Shown here: in pieces, positions 44,542 to 56,015 of the stretch
How the letters are laid out: every line of letters starts with the position of its first letter
How positions within the stretch are numbered: position 1 is the stretch's first letter
Assembly (NCBI GenBank): GCA_948474755.1
Contig: CAOLHI010000625.1
Location: 434,001-498,000 of the forward strand
Length of the DNA: 64,000 nt
From: Ctenosaura bakeri
Lineage: Eukaryota; Chordata; Lepidosauria; Squamata; Iguanidae
Direction of reading: 5' to 3'
Position numbers and translations under genes: made by a program
The notes under the pieces: generated by a model
Seen by the model: the letters and a program-made list of their open reading frames with translations, nothing else
Database searches by the model: none
What the model was told of the DNA's origin: nothing

Positions 44542-47500
44542 ACTTATAAGCCTGAGGGTAGCAGTCTGACTCTCATTTTTTGATTGATAGAAGCCACTTT
44601 GCAAAGCAATATTTGTCTGGGAAAGGTGAGATTAAAAACATAAGGCATAGACTCTGAGATAAATTCACTCAAAGAAATTCATGGCAGTAATGCTTCCAGT
44701 CCAATCCTCACCCTGAAGTCACTTATGTACCTTTTCACCCCTGAAGAATGTGCTATAGGGCATGGTGGGAGGCAGCTGAGGGGATGGGGAAAAAAAAGGC
44801 AAGATAAGAAGACTCACACAGGAAATCTCATTCTCTTCCCTTCTCCATGGTCTACCTACATGCCTGCTGAATTGTTATAAGCCCCCTCTCTCTAATCCTT
44901 GGCAGGGGGTGTCAGGGGCTGGAACTTCTTCTACCATTAATTTTCCTCCCCAGAGAAAAATCTTCCACCATTTAGGACAGATTTTCATCTGTGAGAGGAA
45001 GCTATGGGCATATGTTTTAGTGAGGTATCTTTGAATGGAAGAAAAACAGACTTGTAAGCTCTTTTGTTCTGTTGAAATTGAGAGGAGATTGAAAAGCAGA
45101 CACACAGTTCCAACAGGAAAGCTCTTGAGAATGTCCACACACACAAAAAAATGCCAATAGGATTGTGTTGCCTTACCATTGCTCCAAAGTCAGGGCTAGA
45201 ATAATGGAAATGGAAGCTACTTTTGGGAGTAGACTTCCTTGGCTACATGTTTAGAAGGCTCAAGGCGCAGGCGACATACTTGAACTTCTGTTCAAGATAA
45301 TCTCTGACTCCGGTTGAAGTCATTCCAAATTTCCCTACAATGGGGAAAATCAGCCTTCGAATGTCCTCAGCAAGATCATGCTGGTTTTTCTTTTAACTAT
45401 CTCATAAGAATTTGGAAACTTTTAAAGACAAATATTTATGGATAAAAAACACTGTGTTTTGCTTTGTCTTTTTGAAAAAAGTAAATAAAGACAATAATCA
45501 AAATTGCTATGTTCTAAAATATGTCCTGTTCATCCAGAACAAACTATTAAGCTTGGTTCTTTTCCAAGCTTTAATTTTCATCCCTGCAATCTGCAGTTCA
45601 TCATTTTTGCCTTATGTGTCAGCCCTTTTAGCCCTATCTCCTTATGCCTACTTGAAACACTGCCACTAGAATAATTGCTATGGCTCCTTGCTCCAGCTGC
45701 GTCAATTCCATTTCTTCCCTCATCTACCACTTCAAACAGTCTATTTATAGTCACCTTTCAGAACCTTCATCCTGCTGCCATATGGTCCTTTGTATCAAAT
45801 ATATGCAATTGTTGAATGATAACCATTCTGATGTTCAACTTTGCTAGGCATTTGCTGTTCAGATTGCCACCCCCCAGCACAGATGGCAGAACTTAACTTG
45901 AGCTCCGGAACCTATTTTCCATGCACAGAGCTCAGCTCTTGAATGGGCAATGTACAATGCCAATGCATAGTGTTAATGTTCCCACCCTTGCTACTTCTGC
46001 ACACTTGCTACACATGCAAGCTACTGCAGAAAGAATGGGATCCAGTTTTAGGTCAGTCACAATTGGGTTGACAGGAATAGATTGTCCTCTCCTTCTCATG
46101 GTGACCCCTCCAACCTTTCCAAAATATTACATGTAAGAACAGGAGACACTGCTGAATTGAGTCAGCTATAGTGCAGTGGAAAGGGAGCAAGAAAAAGGAA
46201 TATTCTCTGAACAGAGTTCTGGCCAATTTTTTTTCGGGTGGGTCCCATTCATCCTAAGACCAGCCCCTCAGTCTAAACTTACCCAATTTAGCAGTGTCCT
46301 CTGATACTCTGTGTAACATTTGGGCTAGGAAAGGAGGGATGTCATGGAGAGGAGAATGTGGAGAAGTCTGAATATAGGACAGTCTATCCAAACTGTAACC
46401 TGCAAATCTGATTCCTGCTATGTATTTACTCAAGAAAACAATGTGTATTGTCCAAATTGATAATTTTCTAATCAAAAAGAATGCCTGAATAAAATCAATT
46501 TGAACTGTCACTGTTTACATATGAGTGTTTCTAAGCATGTGCTTCTTTTTCCTTATTTCCTTTTTTTTGGGTGGGCAGGATATACTAGAGTTGGGTAAGC
46601 AGATGCAGCTTCTACATAAATTTGTGTCCTGGCATCTCTCTTCCTGTTGGAGTAGGTGGGGGTGAGAATGAACAGAGAAGGAAATTATCTGAAACATACC
46701 CAGAGTGTATGAAGGTTTGTGGGACTGAAGGAGTGAAAAAGTTCGCTTGGTAATCAAGAAAGCTACTGACAGAATAGGCTGGTTTGTGCACCATGGGAAC
46801 TCCTCTGCAATCACCTTCAAAGCTTACTAGACTGCCATGCATGCATGAATCAGAACCTTCACATCTGTTTAGAACAGTGGTGGGCATTACATGGCAGCCA
46901 TCTATGGGGACTCCTTCACTTCCATTTGCTGCTCCTGCAAGAACAGCATGTCAAGAAACTCTGTTTTGTCCTCCCCTTCCAAAAGGGAAGGAGACATTCT
47001 GGAGTACCAAAGTCTATTGTTTGGGAGGACATTGTAGCCCCTTTCTGCATAGAGTTGCCAGATCTCAAGCCCTGCCACAGCTTCTCCAGTTCCTAGGGCA
47101 AGGGAAAGGAATCTTAGGGTGAGAGTGCTTCCTTGAAAAGTGTGCCTGTGTATTCCTCATTGGAGTTTAGTAACTGAATGGCATATTCTGTGGAACAATG
47201 GTTGACACTTAATATATCATGCTTAATGTCATCACCTGTGATATGACAAAGAGGGGGAGGTCATCCCTATATCTCAACTCTCAGTCCTCAGATCTCAGGG
47301 CCTGAGATAATCCTGACCATAAAGAGTTGCCATAACTGCTGTTCAGTTCTGGTAGCAACTGTAGCAGGTCCAGGAGCTTCATCTGTGGTCACAAAAGATT
47401 TGCAGAGGTAGTCCAGCTCCTCGTAGATAGAGTTTGAATGCCCTGACCCTCGGAAGTTGTCATATGCAAATTCAGTAGTTTCAAAGATGATCATATGGGG

Positions 47501-47999
47501 CTGCTATGATTTTTAAAACAAAGATTTGCTAGACAGTGGTAGACTTAACAAGAAACACGGACATCCAGTTTGAAGGTGACACGGTCTTTGAACTTTCTTT
47601 TCCACATTCCCTCAAAATATTCATGGCAATATTTTTGCAGGTTGCAACTTGGAATACTATTTTGTGAACATGAGAAGAGATTGGCCTCTGGCAGGTTGCA
47701 CAATGTGGCCAAATGGCACGTGGAGAATTGAGGAGTGATGAAGGATTTGAGTTAGTTGGCTTCTAATTAGGTTCATGTGGGCCAAAATGTTGTGGCTTTT
47801 TCGCAGGCGTATGATGCCAGGTTGGGTCATTTATAAACTCACTTGAAATACTGAATTACAGTCACTTTGTGTATTTCCAAACTATTGCAGGTATTTTCCT
47901 GAGCATGTTTTGTACCTGACAAGCAAGCAAGCAAGTTATGATTAGCACTATAAGCCAAGTATACTATGACTTCTGGAATGTGAGGGACACACCCTTATA
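44542..47999. other. No recognisable gene
   Basis: AT-rich non-coding DNA. A GCCTGAGGGTAGCAGTCTGAC piece at about 44552 may be an old LINE tail. No exon-like or delimited repeat is seen. Confidence 0.5.
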
Positions 48000-50900
48000 G
48001 CCCATAGCAATCTGCAGATTAGAGATATTAAGTAAACATTGATGGATGCTTTTTATTTTTTATTATGGAACTCAAAGTAACCACATCAATAGAAACCACT
48101 TACTTCTCAGCAGCAAAGGATAAGTCTTTTAATATGTGGTATATGGAAACAACCATCTGCAATGGATTTTTTCTTCCTTTTGGTCACACCCTTAAAACAG
48201 CATTTTGTTCAGTCCTGTCATCAGATTTAACATACAGACTCATGTTTCTATGGTTTTACCAACAGAAGCTTCTTTTAATATCTCTAAGGAATGTTCAGAA
48301 AATAGGCATTTATTTTTGGATCTGAAACATTCTGGGGAAGGGGTACCCTACTCTCCACCTTAACTGTAAACCACATTTGTAATTTACTCCAAACTCAGGA
48401 GCTCCGGCAGTATTCAGACTTATGATTGCTATTTAATGATACTGTTACTCCAAAGAAGACACACCTTCCAGATCCAGATAATGGGCTTCATGTGGAATGT
48501 CCCCATGACGAAAATGGTGTTTTATCTAGCTTTGTTAAGTGCTCCCTCCTAGTAGCAATTCACACAAACAGTGTAGTTTTTTTTTAAATAGAAAAGAAAA
48601 GAAAGGACAACAACCTCACATGAGCCATGACTAGGAGCACCACCTGCCTACAATCTTGTCACAATCAGGCCAGATGTTGCTTTGTCCATGCAGCTCTGTT
48701 CAAGGCAATGCACACCAGAGAAGATTTCAGAGTACAGGTGGACAAAATATAAGCTGTTTGCATCCCCCAAAATCCTTTATCAAGGCCCCATGGTCTCCCT
48801 CCTGTGGTGAACAACCCCATGGTGCTGAAATCACTGCTGAAATTGTGCTAAAAAGTGCTGGCTTTTCCCTTGTTGCCTCCTTTACCAAGAGAAGGAAGAA
48901 AGATGCTTTTTCTTACAATCTCACAGGGCTCTATGGAATAAGAGGCTATCCTCACACACTTGTACATCATAAGCTACCATAATCATCACTGAATTTTGGC
49001 AGTAAACAATATCAGAAGAGTGCAACACTTAAAGAGCTGAATGGAGAACAGTTCGTCTCCCCCGAAAGATGCTCATGTCTGTTTTAGAGCATGTGAATTG
49101 GACTTTCCAAGTATCTTATTGCTGGCTTCTCCTATATTTGCCCACAATGGTAGCCGAACAGGATTCAGCCCATTTTTCCTTCCTCTTTATTTCTTCATCT
49201 TGATCCTGCCCACCCACTCACAAAATAATTTTTTTAAAAAAAAAAAAAAAATCAGATTTTCTGCTGAGGAATAGAGGTTCACACAGTGAAGTCAAAGGCC
49301 AATGCTATTCAATGGGAAATTCTGGAGAAACTATGCATTTTAAGAGTATTTCTTGTGATTATTATGTGTCCAACCAATATGACAACATTATCAATAAAAG
49401 TACAGTGGTTATCCTCCTTTTAAAAATAAGGAAATTTGCACTTTTACTATCATCTAGCCCCTTTATGCTGCAGTTCTTTTTTTTAATAAAAAGTATTATA
49501 TATGATATACAAAGTATTATTGTAACACAAAGCAAGATATCCAAATATTTAACAGTAAGAACTATTGACAGTTTGTCTGACAAGTTTTTGTTTCAAATTT
49601 ATCTTATATATAAAATAGTCTGATCTTTATCCATAAACAGATATCTTCCTTTGGTTCCATATAAACTCAAATATACTCACTCAAATTCACTTGAATTTCT
49701 TATAAAATATAACTATACAATGTCTTCTATTTAAATCCAATTTTAATCTGTAAAATTCTCTACCACTAAGTTTCCCCATCTCTATGGTCAGGTATCTGGA
49801 AGTAAGCCCTGCTAAAATCATTGGGACTTATTTCTCATTAAATTTGCTAATTGTTTATCAGTGGCCAGTGTGGAGAGCAGTGAGTTAGCTCCTGAGGATG
49901 AATGTGGTCAGATATCCAGATAGGTTGATTGCCCACCCTCTTCTGTCACAGATCAAGACTAAGCTGAGAGGGCTTTCTCCTCTTCCATACTTCAGGACAG
50001 AGACCCTGATATCACCACTGCACACTCTTTATTTGTATGGGGCACTGGCCAATCATCTGAGCAGGGGTGGAGGCTCACCCTGAAAGTGTTGAGGGAAGTA
50101 CTTCACCTTCTTATATTATGAGCCACAGGTATGTCCGGATAACATGAAGCTCAAGAGGCCTTGGTAACAACATGATTCTATATGAAGCATGTGCCATTGG
50201 TGTGTCTGGGTAAAGTAAAGCTCCCAGAATTGTCCCACTCTGTGTGTCTGGGAACATTGTTACTTAAGAGAAGATGCCAGATTTTCCATCTGACCCAACT
50301 GCCTGTCCTTGTGAATGAGTGCTGACAGTTTCAAACAATGTGTTTTATCATCAAAACTGACTGGGAACTCTTATCTCTGTTTAGCAGATAGTAAAAGCCT
50401 GACATACAGAACTGTGAATGGCGAGGCTTGGATGCATTCACTACGTTTTCTGTAGCACAGCAAAAGAGTAGATCCCACAATATTTCTTACCCAAATTAAA
50501 CTCTTGCCTCTAATAGAGCTACAGGTTGGTCTTTCCTTTCTAAGAATAAGGATATAGAATTTGAAAAGGGCTTAATCAGCTTAATTGTTAAAAAAACCTA
50601 TTCCATTTTTACACTAATTGTGCAATGCTTAACAGTAATATTTTGACACAGAATGCACAATTCCATCATATAAGAGTTGTTCTTAAATCAGAATTACTCT
50701 TTGAATACAGATGGAGTGTAATAAGATAAATTTGACTAATTTGCAAACAATCAGCTCCCTTCGTTTTGTTTTTAATGTATGAGTCCTCAATACTTTAGGG
50801 AATATAGAGGATGCACAGTGTCTTATTAACATGGTACTTATGCTCATAAGGGTTTTAAACACCTACTCAGATATATATTCCCAACCATCTGTTTCTTTCC

Positions 50901-52877
50901 CAAAATTTGATGGTTTGACAAAATGTTGGGGGTTTGCAATAAATTGCTGAATGCTAATGTCTCCTGTGTTTGAGAGCTTTCAAATAGTCTCTTTATACTG
51001 AACTGAGAGGCTGTATTGAAATGGTAATAGGCAATGAAAACTCATGTAGAAAAGAGTGGTAACTTTCTGGAGTGCAGACTTTTTTGGGTGGTGGAGGGAG
51101 TCTGAGCCAAACACAGAGCTGCAGAGAAAATGCTCAGGACTAAGCAGTCTTGGAGATCCTCCCCACCTCCCCAGACCTCATGAAGCATCTATATTATATT
51201 TTTGCATTATCTTACCATCCCAGAAAGTTATGAATTATTATAGTATCTGTAAATACTGTTTATGGTTACTAATATTAACAGCACAGATGATCAAGCACTT
51301 GAACAATTGAAACAAGAAATCCTTTATGATGGCAATTAAGGGATTATCTAATGCTCAAAACAGGAAACATACCCAAATGACTTCTTCTTCGCTTTCATTC
51401 TGGTTAACTTATCAATCCAATTATGACAAGAGTTTTTCCTAGTAAACTTATAAAACTTCCTTCATATTATAAGGGAAGTCTTTAGCAAAACATTTCCATT
51501 ATGCTTAGAAGAATGAAAACAGAAGTTCAGGCATCTTGAGCCAGATAACCTCTAGGCTAACTTAAAGAATATCTTGCTATTTTCAATCACAGTTCTGTAT
51601 ATCAACTCTGCTCCCTCCCTCCCTCCACTCATGGAAGGAGGTTGAACCTGTAGAACTCTCCTCTCTCACTCCCCTACTAAATGTAACTTAGTAGTTGTGC
51701 ATGGCATTGTCCATCATGGCTCAATAAAACTGCATCTTTACTGTTTGAATTGTTTGTCAAGCATTTGACAAGTCACAGTACATGGCTAGGGACCTGCGTT
51801 CAGCTTCCTGGATCACAAGTTGTGTGGGCTTGAAGTAGATTAATCCAAGTTAGCTCCCTTCACATATGGAAACGCTGGCTTCAGCTTTTCTGGTTTCTGA
51901 ACCCAAGTATATTCATAGTAGTCACTTCTTGTTCTGAACTAACCTCTCTCATTCGAGTACTAAGTCAATATGATCTCAGCAAACTGGGCAAGGCTGTTTC
52001 CCAGCCCTGGAGAGCTGGCACAGAGCAACCAATGGCACCTGCTGTCTTTCTCCTCATGGTAAGGTGTTTTGTTTTGACATGTGAGGCAGGAAATCCCAGA
52101 AGTTTTCATCATCTCTAGTAATAAAAGTGATAAATAAGAAATGAAATAATAAATAGAATTTGATAACATTCTATGAAATTGAAACTGACTGCTTGAAGTG
52201 GCTGGATGGCCTTTGTCTAATGGAAGGGGCGACCCTGCAGGAAATGGAAAGCCTAGGTCAATTTTGTGAGGGGAAAAGTGAGCAACATATTTGCTGATGG
52301 TATGAGGAGAGATGGGAATTTGTAGACAATCTATTAGAAATTCTATATTTGGTCTATCACAGTATACTCAGAGTGGTGGTCCATGGACCAGTGTCAGTCC
52401 ATGAGCCATCAGCTACTGGTCCTGGACAAACTTCCAGGAAAAAAAGACACAATTGTAGCCAGTAGGTACAAATAAGGTATTGGTCACTGGCACCTGGGGG
52501 GTGAAAATCCCTGCTTCTGCATAAAATAGCTTGAGAAGTACTGGTTTGACACACAGGATGCTTCAGATGACAAGCCATTCAGCAGCGTTGGCACTGGGCT
52601 ATTTCTTCTTCACTAACTACTTTGAAAATAACCCTATCTTCTAATAGAAACAGCAACCCCATAGAAAACCCTTACATGGTCAGCAGCATCTTCTGAACAT
52701 GCCCTTTAATATTTTTAGTTTGATGGGTCTGGGAAGAGAATGCACATGTGAAACAAATATTGACTGCAACCAAGGATGATGTCAATGGAGCATGAAGGGA
52801 CAGAACAGGCCACTGTGATGTCCCAGCATCTTGGGCTTGAGGTGGACATGGCATATATTTGTGACAGAACACACAGT
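48000..52877. other. No recognisable gene
   Basis: Long AT-rich stretch with a poly-A tract at 49236-49250 and a CTCC tract at 51611-51627. Short frames lack domains. I could not delimit any repeat here by eye. Confidence 0.5.
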
Positions 52878-53015
52878 ACCTTGTAAGTTTGTTGTTATTG
52901 TTGCTGTTGGTGTTGTTTTGTGTCTTCAAGTCATTTCCATGGCTGAGCAGATATTCAAACCCTGGTCTCCAGAATCATCATCCAATACTCAGACCACTAC
53001 ATCATGCTGGCTATC
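52878..53015 (-). mobile_element. SINE (Sauria type) with internal deletion
   Basis: On the plus strand TGTTGTTATTGTTGCTGTTG (reversed tail) leads to GTGTCTTCAAGTCATTTCC. It then jumps directly to ATGGCTGAGCAGATATTCAA and ACTCAGACCACTACATCATG, the reversed tRNA-like head. The middle of the SINE is missing. Confidence 0.6.
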
Positions 53016-53104
53016 ATATTTTGTAGTATTGCATGTCATAATGAGTTGACTTGGGCTTCCCGCTCCCTCTCATATGCATATCAGGGATAAAGAAGGTGCA
53101 GCTG

Positions 53105-53210
53105 TCTAAATATTATTGGACCACAGCTCCAATCACCTATAGGTCACATAGCCAATGATGAAGAGTCATGGGAGTTACAGCCCAAAGACCTCTAGAGGGC
53201 TACACAGTTT
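53105..53210. mobile_element. Degraded palindromic hAT-like repeat
   Basis: TTGGACCACAGCTCCAATCA and CATGGGAGTTACAGCCCAAA form opposing arms of the GGACTACAACTCCCA family, followed by the CTCTAGAGGGCTACA end block. Confidence 0.4.
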
Positions 53211-53464
53211 ATATGCCTGATGCAGATGAAATGTAGGCTAGGACTTCAGAAGAAACAAGTTAAGAGTGAGAAGTCTGGGGAAATGGTGATGTATATGTTC
53301 TGCGCAATGGGCTGAGAGTGAAAATGGATAAAAATCAAGAGCACGTGACAAAGAGCAAGTAAGGCAGAATCTAGCACTGTTGAAACAGAACAGAATCTCG
53401 TAAAGAAATTACTGGGGAAAGCAGCAGATGAATGTACAAAACAGAGAAGGGAAGGACCAACTTA

Positions 53465-53848
53465 GGCCCTTTTCACATGGCATTTTCCATGCAAAAGAGG
53501 GCCTGGAGCATCACGTGATTGTGAGGAGCGATCTGCACGACGCACTCACAATTGTGTGATGCTCCAGGGGCCGGTAGGCACTGATCGCGCACCTTTTCAT
53601 TTTCAGCTAGAAGCCAGAAATGATGTGTGATTGCGCATTGCTCCCAGGCCCTGCGCGCACTTACCTGGAGTGTGGAGCCTCCGGAGCTGCACCAGTTGTG
53701 CTTCCTGCCACAGGAAGAGGCGGGGCTCTCGTGTCAGCAGGCAGCTCGTGTGGAGCTGAAGCAGCAGGGACGTGAGAGCCTCTCACCGGAGGCTGCTCAC
53801 ACCATCCCCGCACCCCAGTGCCAGTAAAAGGTAAGGGCGGAAAGGGCC
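53465..53848. mobile_element. Hairpin-bearing miniature element, GGCCCTTTT family
   Basis: This 384-bp element has ends GGCCCTTTTCACATGG and GGGCGGAAAGGGCC. Same modules as the 36331 copy but in reverse order: a long hairpin (GAGCATCACGTGATTGTGAG and complement), a small hairpin (TTTTCAGCTAGAAGCCAGAA), ACTTACCTGG at 53661-53670, the core, then AGGTAAGGGCGG. The flanks TTA and CAA differ, so the duplication has decayed. Confidence 0.68.
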
Positions 53849-53904
53849 CAAGTTTGTGGATGTGTCAGGAAATAGCTGAACTGATAACATGCAAAGAAAG
53901 CTTT

Positions 53905-54035
53905 AAAACTGTGGTCTTCTAGATGATGTTGGACTGCAGCTCCAATAATCCTTTGTCAGCATAGCCAACAATGAGGGATGATGACAGTTGCATTTCAGCA
54001 ATATGGTGGGTGATAAAAGTTGCCCAACCCACCAC
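53905..54035. mobile_element. Degraded palindromic hAT-like repeat
   Basis: CTTCTAGATGATGTTGGACT and GCAGCTCCAATAATCC begin one arm, and GATGACAGTTGCATTTCAGC is the opposing arm. Ends near CTGTGGTC and GTTGCCCAACC suggest an old copy. Confidence 0.4.
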
Positions 54036-54573
54036 TTGAAACAACTTCAGGATAAAAGAAGGCATTCTAAATCAGGACAGCTAAAGAATCTATGATTTTG
54101 GAATGAAGGATGGCTAAAAGATCACTGTAATATTTTAGAAGAATTCATTATTATAAGAGGTCAAGTAGATTAAACCTATTTTAAAAATGAGTCGCGAGAA
54201 GATGACAAGACTGTAACTATTAAAAATGACCAAGGAATACTGTTAAGAGAAGGAAAAATGAGCATAAAAGTGTGAAAATAATATTCAGAGAAAGTACTCA
54301 TAAGGTCTGTGTTGTAATACGTCCATGAGAAGTGCTTAAGAAGGTAATTGTACAGATAAGTTGTATATATAAGATGAATATTTGTATTTTTATACTTAAC
54401 CAAGTAACCTCTTTTGGCCTAACCCACTCCGCAAACCTGATAGAAATGTAATTCGTTTCTCCTGACAGAATGAACCTCCTTCTCCTCATGCACCTGGTGC
54501 AGGTAAAGTAGATTGGAGGATAGTTATGATCATGGCAATAGGCTCTCAATCATGACTAAGCAGCAATTGTGAA
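54036..54573. other. No recognisable feature
   Basis: AT-rich non-coding DNA. Nothing recognised. Confidence 0.5.
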
Positions 54574-54575
54574 TA

Positions 54576-54787
54576 CAGTGCACTCTCCATATCTGCTGGG
54601 GTTTCCTGTGAATGCCCTCTCCCTCAAAAAAGAATGCTCATGTTCCATATTATTAAATACCGGTAACAAGAGAGGGGTGCTTCAGTGCATCCACATTCAT
54701 GTTGCTGCCATGTTAGGTATATGACACAAGGCTTTGCAATCACTAGAATTCACAGAACCTGAGATCACATATATGGAGGGTCCACTG
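54576..54787. mobile_element. Short mariner-like element (Tigger/pogo type)
   Basis: Left end CAGTGCACTCTCCATATCTG, right end ATATATGGAGGGTCCACTG, an imperfect inverted repeat of about 20 bp. TA precedes it and CA follows, consistent with a mutated TA duplication. At 212 bp it cannot encode a transposase. Confidence 0.55.
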
Positions 54788-55014
54788 CAATTACAGATGA
54801 ATAAATCTAGGTAACTGTTCCATTAAGTATACTTAACTAAGTACAGTCAGCCTTCCACATTTGTGGGTTTCTCTTTTGTGGATCCGATTATTCACTCATA
54901 ATTTGCTGCTGCATGTGATGATCCTCTATGCCATTTTAATAGGCACTGCAAGCCTCTTGACACTGAGAGACTGCGACTGAGGCTTGTTGAGTCTGCATTG
55001 AAAATGCCCTAGGG

Positions 55015-55802
55015 CAGTGGTTCTCAACCTGGGGGGCGGGACCCCTTTGGGGGTCGAACGGCCATTTCACAGGGGTCGCCACTCCTCAATCCTGCCCCCC
55101 CTTTTAAAAGAAGGTGGCCTCACAGCCAATGGGAGCAGTGCTTCTGAGACCCCTGCGCTGGGGTTCAAATTGCAAACCCCAGGATTCCATAGGATGGTGA
55201 AATAATAGTGCTATAATAGTCTAGTGCAGAAATAGCCAGGATGACTTTCTCCTCTCGCTTTTGTTGTGTGTGGACCCTTGGCGCTTGCCACATGCACGTG
55301 TTGTGTTCTTCGCCCTGACTGTCTTGCATTCCTCGCTTTTTGTATGTTCAGCGTCCGCACTCCCGTTAAGGGAGGGAGGGAGTGAAACAAAATGCATCTG
55401 CTTATGCCGCCGCCATCTTTCCTCTCTCCCTGTCCTTTCCTCCCTGCGCCTTGTGTAAAATGTGGGCTGTTTTGGCATTGCCCTTGGGAGTGACTGGCTT
55501 TTTGAACTGTGGAAACCCAACATTCAGAACTAGAACTACTGCCTTAATTCTGGCATTGATGGACGCTTTCTGTGCTTAAAAAAAGGGGGGAGGGTTACCA
55601 GTTTTTAGGCATTAGAAGTCTATCCAGAGCAGTGATTTAGGGCAGTGTTTCCAATCTATTTGATATTGGAAATAACTAACTAACTAACTAAATAATAAAT
55701 ATATAAATAAAAATTAACGAAAATGATTTTATGGTTGGGGGTCACCACAACATGAGGAACTATATTAAGGGGTCACGGCATTAGGAAGGTTGAGAACCAC
55801 TG
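55015..55802. mobile_element. SPIN-like hAT element with a different cargo, TSD CCCTAGGG
   Basis: This element is in opposite orientation to the copy at 22271. Its ends are CAGTGGTTCTCAACCTGGGG and GGTTGAGAACCACTG, flanked by the perfect 8-bp CCCTAGGG. Both SPIN-like subterminal blocks are present (GGGGTCGAACGGCC left, TTATGGTTGGGGGTCACC right). The ~600-bp interior differs from that of the first copy. It includes half of a GGCCATTTC-family palindrome and a CpG-richer block at 55250-55480. The duplication fits the nnnTAnnn pattern of Buster-type hATs. Confidence 0.78.
55160..55246. mobile_element. Half of a GGCCATTTC-family palindrome inside the SPIN element
   Basis: TTGCAAACCCCAGGATTCCA through AGTGCAGAAATAGCC matches one arm and one end of the family. 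The other arm is missing. It was either carried in as cargo or truncated after insertion. Confidence 0.65.
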
Positions 55803-56015
55803 CCCTAGGGCAACAGTGGAGGTAGCAGCAAGCCCAACAGCCATCTACTTCTGCCTTATGAAAGAACCATGAAACCTTGAAAGCATCCTCAGTGGATTCA
55901 ATACACTCATCATACTTTTTGTGTGTGTTGAGTATTTTTTTGGGTGGGGGTAGAGTTTTTTTTGCTATTTTTCCACTTCCACATGGGTTCTGCACCCCTA
56001 ACCCCACAAGATGAC

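Larger units (their letters stand above)
54844..56015. mobile_element. Mariner-like element interrupted by a SPIN-like insertion
   Basis: Starts CAGTCAGCCTTCCACATTTG after TA, like the copy at 23501. The related interior resumes after the SPIN element with TTTTTCCACTTCCACATGGG (compare TTTTTTCCACTTTCACAAGG near 23940). The right end near 56015 is degraded. The coordinates include the nested element at 55015-55802. Confidence 0.45.

Noticed and set aside
44325..44604. Ser/Phe/Leu and Lys/Glu/Arg repeat proteins
   Set aside because: Direct translations of the TTTC microsatellite.
32067..53000. Host gene exons
   Set aside because: No frame with splice sites and recognisable protein similarity was found. 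Frames are short and of random composition, but small or non-coding exons cannot be excluded by eye.
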